Source of the DNA: CAZHFW01 sp964531675
Lineage (GTDB): Bacteria; Planctomycetota; Phycisphaerae; Phycisphaerales; UBA1924
Assembly: GCA_964531675.1 (NCBI GenBank)
Contig: CAZHFW010000059.1
Coordinates: 1-14,336, forward strand
DNA length: 14,336 nt
Direction of reading: 5' to 3'
Position numbers and translations under genes: made by a program. Shown here one piece after another: positions 7,105-14,336 of this stretch; position 1 is the first letter of the stretch, and every line of letters begins with the position of its first letter. A model generated the notes under the pieces. That model saw only the letters and a list, made by a program, of their open reading frames with translations. It had not been told where the DNA came from and ran no database searches.

Positions 7105-7245
7105 ATGCACTATCCGCACCGCACCAGCCGCATCAAGCGCAAGCGCGCCATCGGGTTCCGCGCCCGGATGAAGACCACGAACGGCCGGAAGATGATCAAC
7201 CGCAAGCGGCGGGTTGGGCGTTCTCTGAACGTCGCCGACAAGTAA
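7105..7245 (+). CDS. rpmH: 50S ribosomal protein L34
   Basis: This is a 46-aa gene read directly from ATG at 7105 to TAA at 7243-7245. The product is very basic: MHYPHRTSRIKRKRAIGF, then RARMKTTNGRKMINRKRR and VGRSLNVADK. The core RKRxxGFRARMKTxNGRKxxNRRR is diagnostic of L34, a small protein of the large ribosomal subunit. The N-terminus (MHYPHRTSRI) differs from the common MKRTYQPS start. The SD-like GAGGG (7096-7100) is four bases from the ATG. In most bacteria rpmH is followed by rnpA and lies near dnaA or yidC. Here a terminator follows within 30 bases and the next genes are unrelated. Confidence 0.96.
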   Translation: MHYPHRTSRIKRKRAIGFRARMKTTNGRKMINRKRRVGRSLNVADK

Positions 7246-7273
7246 AGCGCTGGCCCATCTCGGGTTTGCTGTG

Positions 7274-7302
7274 CAACCGCGCGCTGGCGCGGTTGTTTTT
7301 TT
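7274..7302 (+). terminator. Rho-independent terminator after rpmH
   Basis: CAACCGCGC (7274-7282), loop GCTG, GCGCGGTTG (7287-7295) make a perfect 9-bp stem, followed by seven T residues (7296-7302). It starts 28 bases after the rpmH stop and isolates rpmH from the riboswitch-controlled genes. Confidence 0.95.
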
Positions 7303-7385
7303 CTGTCATCGCGCAAGGGGTCGGGGGAGTCAACGGTTGCGCCGCGGCGTGATGGATCGTCAGCGCACGAACCGCGCGGGCGGGT

Positions 7386-7413
7386 TTGACAGGTGTGGGC
7401 CCAGCGTTATGCT
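7386..7413 (+). promoter_or_regulatory. Sigma70-type promoter of the B12-riboswitch transcript
   Basis: A perfect -35 TTGACA (7386-7391) and a -10 TATGCT (7408-7413, 4 of 6 matches) are separated by 16 bases. The expected transcript start is about 7420, exactly where the first riboswitch helix begins. This agreement is independent support for both calls. Confidence 0.75.
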
Positions 7414-7419
7414 CGGGTT

Positions 7420-7646
7420 GTCATCGGTGTGCCGGTCGGAAGTGACCGGCACCGAAGAGGGAAGCGTGGTGCGGCTTTGTCGGCCTCCGAGCCGGCGGAA
7501 CCAAACCCACCGCGGACGCGCCGCCGTAACGGACGTTGACGCGGGTCGCACACCGGGCGAGAGCCCGGCATCACTGGAGCGTCTTTGGATGCTCCGGGAA
7601 GATGAGCGATCCGCACGAGTCCGGAGCCGGAAGACCTGCCGATGAC
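7420..7646 (+). ncRNA. Cobalamin (vitamin B12) riboswitch
   Basis: This element binds adenosylcobalamin or a related cobalamin and normally shuts down the downstream genes when B12 is plentiful. The closing helix P1 is GTCATCGG (7420-7427) with CCGATGAC (7639-7646). Conserved parts follow in order: a 9-bp hairpin (7429-7437 with 7444-7452), AGGGAA (7457-7462), the CCGCCGTAACGG segment (7521-7532) corresponding to the conserved CCGCAAC-type loop, TCACTGG (7571-7577), a hairpin 7576-7595, then GGGAAGATGAGCG and the B12 box AGCCGGAAGACCTGCC (7625-7640). Together these are diagnostic of the class (Rfam family Cobalamin). No intrinsic terminator with a T-run follows, so control is probably at translation or by a factor-dependent stop. 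The aptamer ends 220 bases before the first gene. Confidence 0.95.
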
Positions 7647-7652
7647 GCCGGC

Positions 7653-7853
7653 CCGCTCGATGTGAGCGGACAATCCGGCGCCAAGCGGCCCTCGCGATTT
7701 CCGATCGGCAGCGACCGACGGGAAGGGGCCCCGGCAGAAGTCGTGCGCGTCCCCGCTGCACGATGGACCCCGGTGCTTTTGTCGCGAGGCGTCGCCCGTT
7801 TCGGGCGGGGCGGTCCTGCGCGACTCAGGACCAGGCGCACGCTCTTCGTGCGC
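7653..7853 (+). promoter_or_regulatory. Structured leader between the riboswitch and the first gene
   Basis: Four perfect stems stand in this 220-base stretch: CCGCTC/GAGCGG (7653-7669), CGCCCG/CGGGCG (7793-7807), GGTCCTG/CAGGACC (7812-7832) and GCGCACG/CGTGCGC (7835-7853). The last ends 13 bases before the ATG at 7867, where the ribosome site is weak (GGATTGGG). None carries a T-run. The final three stems are back to back and could form the expression platform, but I cannot show which one competes with the aptamer. No convincing small gene is seen here. Confidence 0.45.
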
Positions 7854-7866
7854 GGATTGGGATTGG

Positions 7867-8679
7867 ATGTCTCATCGATTCGTCGGGCGCTTCGGCGCGG
7901 GTGTTTTCACATTGGGCATGGCGTGGACGCTGGGTGCTTCGGCATCGAGCGTCTTTGCGACCAGCGTGGTTTCGTACACGCCCGGCGCGGGCGCCGGGTC
8001 GTTTGTCGATCCTGACGCGGCGCTGGGATCTCCCACGCGCTACACCGGAACGCAATACGGCTTCCCGGGCTCGGTCACGCCTTTCAATCCGTCGTTTGAT
8101 CCGGGCGAGTGCGTCTCGCTCGGGCTCGGGGGCGAGCTGGTCGTGTCGTTCGATCACCCGGTGATGAACGATCCGAATAATCCCTACGGGCTCGATCTGC
8201 TGGTCTTCGGCAACTCGTTCTTCTGGGATCCCATCACGTTCTCCCCCACCGCCAAGGCGCTCTCGGCCGAGGGCGGCGTGATCTCGGTTTCACAGGATGG
8301 CCTCACCTGGCACACGGTCGCGGGATCAGCTGCGGATGGCCTGTGGCCCACGCTCGGATACGCCGACGAAACCAGCGACTTTGGCGGTCCGGCGGGCAAC
8401 TCCCCCACCGATTTCACCAAGCCTGTCGATCCGTCGTTCCAATGGCTCGACAAGTCGGCAGCGGAGATCATCGCGGGGTACAACGGCTCGGGAGGCGGCG
8501 CGGGGATCGACATCGGCGCGCTGGGGCTCGAGTGGATCCGCTACGTACGCGTGACGAGTAATGCTGCGGGCTTCACGCCCGACATCGACGCGTTCTCGGA
8601 TGTCTCCGCGGTGCCCTCGCCCGGTGCGGGCGCGGTCCTTCTCGCGGCGGGGCTCCTGACGCGCCGGCGGCGGGGATGA
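7867..8679 (+). CDS. Secreted surface protein with PEP-CTERM-like tail, first gene under the B12 riboswitch
   Basis: This 270-aa exported protein has a signal peptide at 1-31 (hydrophobic 11-26, cleavage near ASA or VFA). The mature part has beta-sandwich character: ALGSPTRY (52-59), GECVSLGLGGELVVSF (80-95), YGLDLLVFGNSFF (107-119), VISVSQDGLTWHTV (138-151) and RVTSNAAGFTPDIDAFSDV (228-246). The C-terminus is VPSP (249-252), a hydrophobic run and RRRR (266-269), a PEP-CTERM-like sorting tail. Proteins with this string (LG-GG-hydrophobic strand, D-hydrophobic-VF-N, S-DG-W, DIDAF-DV) are, from memory, often called cell surface proteins and some occur in cobalamin uptake loci. I cannot verify that here. 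Its ATG has only a weak ribosome site after the hairpin 7835-7853. It is the best candidate for a B12-regulated surface protein; ligand binding is inferred from regulation only. Confidence 0.88.
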   Translation: MSHRFVGRFGAGVFTLGMAWTLGASASSVFATSVVSYTPGAGAGSFVDPDAALGSPTRYTGTQYGFPGSVTPFNPSFDPGECVSLGLGGELVVSFDHPVMNDPNNPYGLDLLVFGNSFFWDPITFSPTAKALSAEGGVISVSQDGLTWHTVAGSAADGLWPTLGYADETSDFGGPAGNSPTDFTKPVDPSFQWLDKSAAEIIAGYNGSGGGAGIDIGALGLEWIRYVRVTSNAAGFTPDIDAFSDVSAVPSPGAGAVLLAAGLLTRRRRG

Positions 8680-8683
8680 AGCG

Positions 8684-10333
8684 ATGAAGACGCGGCGCTG
8701 CACATCACCGATGGCGAACGCGGGGACTGACGTCCCCGGCCGGACGTGGGCTGCGCACAAGGCCAAACACGCGGGCTGCTGGCTGATCGCCAGCGGCTCG
8801 CTTTGCATGCTGGCGGGTTCGGCGGGCGCTCAAGCCTGGGGCTCGCCTCAGGCATGGACGATGGTCGGAGGCGATGCGCGACACTCTGCAACGGCGCTGC
8901 AAGCTCCGGGCTCGCTCACGACGCCCGCGTGGGTGCGCTCCACGGATGCGCAAGGGCGGACGATCACGTGGGTTGGCCAGAGCGGCCCGGTCGTGTTCGA
9001 AGGGCGCGTGCTGGCGATCGGCTCGGTGACGTCGGGATCGACGACCTACAGCCTGTACGCGCTGGACCGAGAGAGCGGTGCGGTGCTCTGGGCGACGCCC
9101 ATCCCCGCGATCGTCGCGGGATCTTGGTCTTCGCCCGCGATCGATCGGCGCAATCGCAGCGTGATCGTGGGCTCGGGCACTTCGCTCCGGGCGTTCGATC
9201 TGGTGAGCGGCGCACAGCGCTGGCAGGCCACGCTCACGCGCAGCGTGGTGAACGCGAGCCCGGTCGTCAGCGAAGACATGCCCGGCAAGAACCGGGCGTT
9301 CATCACCGACTACGACGGCGTGGGGACCGAAGGCAGGCTCTACTGCGTGAACGTGGACGCACGGAGTGCGGCCAATCCGTTCGATCCGGGACAGATCGTC
9401 TGGTCGGTCGCCATCGGCGCGACCTCCGGAAACACGCCGGCGTATCTCGGACGGCGGGTGTACGTCGCGAGCGTGGGCGATTGGACCTTCGCGCCGGGGC
9501 AGGTGCTGTGCTTCCCGGGGGATGCGACGACGACGCCCGCGCCGGTCTGGAGCGTCGACAACCCCAAGGGCGAGAGCTTCTTTGGTGCGGTGAGCGTCGC
9601 GCGGGATGGGCGGAGCATGCTCGCGGTGTACGCAGCGTCGTACGCGTTCTACGGCGGGACGACCTCGGCGAACCTGATGAAGATCGAGGCCAACTCGGGC
9701 GCGGTCCAGTGGTCGGTGGATGCCAATCGGACATCTGCAGCGCCCGTCGTGCTCGGGGATGGACGGGTGGTGCTTTCCACCGGGCTCAATGGGTATGGCT
9801 CGGTGCCGGCGATTCAGGTCTTCCGCGACCTGCAGAGCTCCGCGACGCTGGCGTGGGATTCGTCGCTGGCGACGTGGGTGGACGCGAACGCGAACGGGCT
9901 GCGCGATCAGGGTGAGTTCACGTCGGTCGGTGGATGGTCGAATCAGATCGCGGTCGGAAGGATGGATGGGAGGCTGACCGCATTGGCGGGCGTGATGCCC
10001 ACCAACGCCAACAGCACGGGCAGCTGCACGATGCTGCGGGCGATCGATCTGGAGGGCCAGACGCCGGTGATTCTGCCCATGAGCTCGAGCCAGGCGGGGA
10101 GCACGCCCGCGCTGGTGGATGGGAACGTGTACAGCATCGGGCCGGGCGGACTCACAGCATTCGGTCCGCTGCCTCCCCGCTATGACGTGGATCAGAACGG
10201 CGTCGTGAATCTCGACGATCTGCACGCGTGGCATCAGGGTGCGGGGGCGCGCGATGTGAACCGTGACGGCGCGGTCAACGCGTCCGACGGCGCGGCGCTG
10301 GAGGAAGAGCTGGCGCGGGAGGGACGCGGATGA
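8684..10333 (+). CDS. Secreted PQQ-like beta-propeller protein with C-terminal dockerin-like repeats
   Basis: This 549-aa exported protein has a long basic start and a signal core at about 31-50 (CWLIASGSLCMLAGSAGAQA). Repeated blades of the type LYALDRESGAVLW, LRAFDLVSGAQRW and LMKIEANSGAVQW run from about 55 to 490 and mark a PQQ/quinoprotein-like beta-propeller. No dehydrogenase residues or heme site are evident, so a binding or scaffold role is likelier. Asp400 opens a calcium-type loop DANANGLRDQGE. The tail has two EF-hand-like loops, D501-x-D-x-N-G506 and D524-x-N-x-D-G529, arranged as in dockerin domains. It begins four bases after the surface protein stop and overlaps the pseudopilin start by ATGA, so it is co-expressed under the riboswitch. 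Propeller proteins such as BtuG bind B12 in Bacteroides, but that family is unrelated in visible sequence. Confidence 0.9.
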   Translation: MKTRRCTSPMANAGTDVPGRTWAAHKAKHAGCWLIASGSLCMLAGSAGAQAWGSPQAWTMVGGDARHSATALQAPGSLTTPAWVRSTDAQGRTITWVGQSGPVVFEGRVLAIGSVTSGSTTYSLYALDRESGAVLWATPIPAIVAGSWSSPAIDRRNRSVIVGSGTSLRAFDLVSGAQRWQATLTRSVVNASPVVSEDMPGKNRAFITDYDGVGTEGRLYCVNVDARSAANPFDPGQIVWSVAIGATSGNTPAYLGRRVYVASVGDWTFAPGQVLCFPGDATTTPAPVWSVDNPKGESFFGAVSVARDGRSMLAVYAASYAFYGGTTSANLMKIEANSGAVQWSVDANRTSAAPVVLGDGRVVLSTGLNGYGSVPAIQVFRDLQSSATLAWDSSLATWVDANANGLRDQGEFTSVGGWSNQIAVGRMDGRLTALAGVMPTNANSTGSCTMLRAIDLEGQTPVILPMSSSQAGSTPALVDGNVYSIGPGGLTAFGPLPPRYDVDQNGVVNLDDLHAWHQGAGARDVNRDGAVNASDGAALEEELAREGRG

Positions 10334-11193
10334 ACGCCCTCACGCAGCCCAGTTCGGCGCCGAAGCGGGCGTTCACGCTCATCGAGCTGCTCGTGGTCGT
10401 CGCGATCATCGCGCTGTTGATCGCGATCATGCTTCCCGGGCTCGCGGGCGTACGCGAGCGGGCGCGGCAGACGCGCTGCGCGAGCAATCTCCGCCAGCTC
10501 ATCACCGGTTGGATGCTCTACGCCAATGACTATCAGGAGCGCGCGATGCCACTGGCGTACTGGCAAGCGCAGGACATCGCCGATGGCGAGCAGATCTTCT
10601 GGTACGGCTCGCACGGCACGAGCACGCGGCCTCCCGATCATCAGCGCGGATTCATCGCGCCGTACCTGAGCGGCGGACTCTTCGAGCGGAGCGTGTTCGA
10701 GTGTCCCAGTCAGCCCTGGGGGACGTACCGGCCGCAGGGCCCGAACGCGCGCGATGTGCGCTGGATCACAACGACGTATGGGTACAACGGTTATTACCTC
10801 TCCCCCGAGAAAACACCCGGTTGGGGGGAGACGATTGGTTTCAGACCGTGGCGGCGCGTGAGCGATGTGCCGAGTCCGAGCGAGCTCTTGGTCTTTGCTG
10901 ACACGCTTCTCCGGAGCTCGCCGGCGCGGAGCACCGCTCTGCTCGATCCGCCCTTGCTGTTTATGGGCTCGGGACTGGGGACTTCGGTGTGGGAGGAGAA
11001 CGCATTTCCGACGCTTGAATCCAGACACGGGACAAAGGCTGCGGAGATGGGTGTCGCCAATGCTGCCAAATCGGATGGGTCAGTCCGCAGCGAGGGTGGT
11101 TCTGGCCGAGAAATCTCGGGAAATTCGGTCGACAATCGGCCAGCTGCGCGGATGATGATTCGGTATGTTCCCGATTGGGAACAGTGGCCCTGA
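10330..11193 (+). CDS. Type II secretion/type IV pilus pseudopilin
   Basis: The 287-aa protein has a prepilin leader and methylation motif: a basic 14-residue leader ends KRA, then FTLIELLVVVAIIALLIAIM forms the transmembrane helix (15-34), with the conserved Glu at +5 (Glu19). Cleavage by prepilin peptidase would be after Ala14 rather than the more common Gly. A coiled helix RERARQTRCASNLRQL follows, and then a large C-terminal domain of planctomycete type ending near RHGTKAAEMGVANAAKSDGSV, a variant of the H-x9-DG pseudopilin motif. The ATG overlaps the previous stop as ATGA, and GGGAGGG stands about six bases before it, so translation is coupled. It would sit in the inner membrane or in a pseudopilus. 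Its place in a B12-controlled operon is unusual. Confidence 0.92.
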   Translation: MNALTQPSSAPKRAFTLIELLVVVAIIALLIAIMLPGLAGVRERARQTRCASNLRQLITGWMLYANDYQERAMPLAYWQAQDIADGEQIFWYGSHGTSTRPPDHQRGFIAPYLSGGLFERSVFECPSQPWGTYRPQGPNARDVRWITTTYGYNGYYLSPEKTPGWGETIGFRPWRRVSDVPSPSELLVFADTLLRSSPARSTALLDPPLLFMGSGLGTSVWEENAFPTLESRHGTKAAEMGVANAAKSDGSVRSEGGSGREISGNSVDNRPAARMMIRYVPDWEQWP

Positions 11194-11261
11194 ACGGGCC
11201 GGCGCAAGCCGGGGGACGCGCGTGAGCGCGTGTCGGCGAACGCTCCCGGGCGAGTCGCGAG

Positions 11262-11570
11262 ATGGCTGTCAACCGTTGCATGTGCCGTGGGACGACCTTC
11301 GCCCAGGTGAAGCGCTGCGCGGAAGAGAGCGGCGCAACGTACGAGGAAGTGATCGAGATGACCGGCTGCGGCGAGGGCTGCGGACTGTGTCTGCCTTACA
11401 TCAAGCTCGTGCTGCTTTCGGGGCTGGTGGATCTCCCGGTGCTCACGCCCGAGGTCTACAAGAAGCTGATCGCGCAGTACACGGAGCACACCCGAAACGG
11501 GCAGCCTCAACAGGGGGCGATGCAACCCGAAACGGGGAAAGCCGTCCACGCCGAAGCGCAGCGTCACTGA
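11262..11570 (+). CDS. BFD-like [2Fe-2S]-binding protein, first copy
   Basis: The 102-aa cytoplasmic protein has an N-terminal BFD-type iron-sulfur domain. Cysteines 6 and 8 (CMC) and 40 and 43 (CGLC) have the spacing C-x-C-x31-C-x2-C, identical to E. coli bacterioferritin-associated ferredoxin. An extra Cys36 precedes (TGCGEGC). The domain is about residues 1-60 (through LPYIKLVLLSGLVDLPVL); the remaining 40 residues are polar and variable. It starts 68 bases after the pseudopilin on the same strand, preceded by a hairpin (ACGCGC-GTGA-GCGCGT, 11217-11232) without a T-run. BFD proteins pass electrons to release iron from bacterioferritin or serve as ligands in larger enzymes; the partner here is unknown. 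Confidence 0.85.
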   Translation: MAVNRCMCRGTTFAQVKRCAEESGATYEEVIEMTGCGEGCGLCLPYIKLVLLSGLVDLPVLTPEVYKKLIAQYTEHTRNGQPQQGAMQPETGKAVHAEAQRH

Positions 11571-11645
11571 ACGATCGCGGCACCGCTGGACCGTCCGAAT
11601 CGGATCACCGATGAGCATGCTCGCAACTTCGCGCGAGGTGCCTCC

Positions 11646-12068
11646 ATGGGCGTTTCCCGGTGTGCGTGCTTTGAGGTCGAGTTCACCGCGTTGATGGCGA
11701 TGGCGTGCTCCGGCGCGGGAACGCTGGCGGAGCTGCATGCGCGAACCGGGTGCGGGGCGCGCTGCGGAATGTGCGTGCCTTACATCGAGGCGATGCTGCG
11801 GAGCGGGATGACGGATCTGCCGGTGATGTGGGCGGAGGAGTTCATCAGGCTCGGGATCGCGCCCGGAGCGGTGCGAACGAGAGAGCGTGTGATGAGGCTG
11901 CGGGATGAGCCGCGCGTGCCCGCGGGGGACACGACGGCGCTGGAGCAGGCCATCCGCCAGAGGCAGTCGGAAGGCTGGATCGAGGCCAAATCCCAGGTCG
12001 AGGGCCAGCACGCAAGCGAAGGGCCGTGCGATCAGTCCAGCGTCCCGGCGCAGAGGCGGGCGGCATGA
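11646..12068 (+). CDS. BFD-like [2Fe-2S]-binding protein, second copy
   Basis: This 140-aa paralogue of the preceding gene carries the same cysteine frame: Cys6, Cys8, Cys36, Cys40 and Cys43 (SRCAC, then TGCGARCGMC) and the same VPYIEAMLRSGMTDLPV segment. It has an additional Cys21. Its C-terminal 80 residues are longer and unrelated to the first copy, with many Arg, Glu and Gln residues. A strong site GAGGTG stands five bases before the ATG. It lies 75 bases after the first copy; the gap holds a perfect palindrome GAGCATGCTC (11613-11622). The shared cysteine pattern shows a tandem duplication followed by divergence. It is the last gene before the convergent rpoC. Confidence 0.85.
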   Translation: MGVSRCACFEVEFTALMAMACSGAGTLAELHARTGCGARCGMCVPYIEAMLRSGMTDLPVMWAEEFIRLGIAPGAVRTRERVMRLRDEPRVPAGDTTALEQAIRQRQSEGWIEAKSQVEGQHASEGPCDQSSVPAQRRAA

Positions 12069-12088
12069 GGTTGAGGCACGCGGGAATG

Positions 12089-12118
12089 AAAAACGCCCGG
12101 CTCGGGTGAGCCGGGCGT
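12089..12118 (-). terminator. Rho-independent terminator after rpoC
   Basis: On the minus strand a stem of 11 bp (12108-12118 with 12093-12103, loop ACCC) is followed by TTTTT (12093-12089). It lies about 57 bases after the rpoC stop. The plus strand has the same hairpin but no T-run, so it may only weakly stop transcripts of the iron-sulfur genes. Confidence 0.9.
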
Positions 12119-12175
12119 GTGGGGATTTGGAACCGATCGGGGCTTTGCTGGCCCGGACCCTGCTCGCGCCTGAAC

Positions 12176-14336
<2,161 letters not shown>

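Noticed and set aside
7536..8015. A 159-codon plus-strand frame running across the riboswitch end into the first gene
   Set aside because: It overlaps the B12 box, has Arg-rich composition and no ribosome site; the conserved RNA and the exported protein explain the region.
8705..10234. A 509-codon frame antisense to the propeller gene
   Set aside because: The product is Arg/His-rich low complexity, and the plus strand shows a signal peptide, propeller blades and dockerin-like repeats.
10798..10831. CTCCCCC ... GGGGGGAG inverted repeat
   Set aside because: It lies inside the pseudopilin coding frame, has a long loop and no sign of function.

Overview
The window is GC-rich (roughly two thirds G+C by eye) and looks like the chromosome of a planctomycete, most likely of the class Phycisphaerae. 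The grounds are a pseudopilin with an RAFTLIE leader, a secreted protein ending in a PEP-CTERM-like VPSP-hydrophobic-RRRR tail, a beta-propeller protein ending in a dockerin-like calcium repeat pair, and an rpmH gene without rnpA beside it. This placement is an inference from gene style. I see no insertion sequence, CRISPR array, tRNA or rRNA.

Layout. Positions 1-4157 (minus strand) hold a run of four genes: an exported S9D-type serine peptidase, then a 183-aa protein, a 136-aa protein and the start of a membrane protein that leaves the window at base 1. Upstream on the same strand lies a lipoprotein methionine sulfoxide reductase B (4225-4935). Its rho-independent terminator doubles as the region carrying the ribosome binding site of the peptidase. 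Divergent from msrB is a comB-like phosphatase gene (about 5100-5834). It converges on rnc (RNase III, 5871-6659, minus).

A 445-base region (6660-7104) with few signals separates rnc from rpmH (ribosomal protein L34, 7105-7245), a 46-aa gene followed by a textbook terminator. Next comes the most interesting part. A good sigma70-type promoter (7386-7413) puts the predicted transcript start at the first base of a complete cobalamin (B12) riboswitch (7420-7646). The riboswitch leads through a structured 220-base leader into three tightly packed genes: a secreted surface protein, a secreted beta-propeller/dockerin protein and a type IV/II pseudopilin. Two paralogous BFD-type [2Fe-2S] protein genes follow on the same strand. 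No B12 enzyme, TonB receptor or ABC transporter is in the window, so a B12-responsive set of exported proteins is the candidate new system. It could serve cobalamin capture at the cell surface, or act as a B12-repressed extracellular function.

The right end (12176-14336, minus) is the C-terminal part of rpoC, the RNA polymerase beta' subunit, ending in a strong terminator that also separates it from the convergent B12-linked cluster. Two housekeeping enzymes show unusual residues: rpoC has lost three of the four cysteines of the C-terminal zinc site, and RNase III has alanine at one of the four conserved metal-binding acids.
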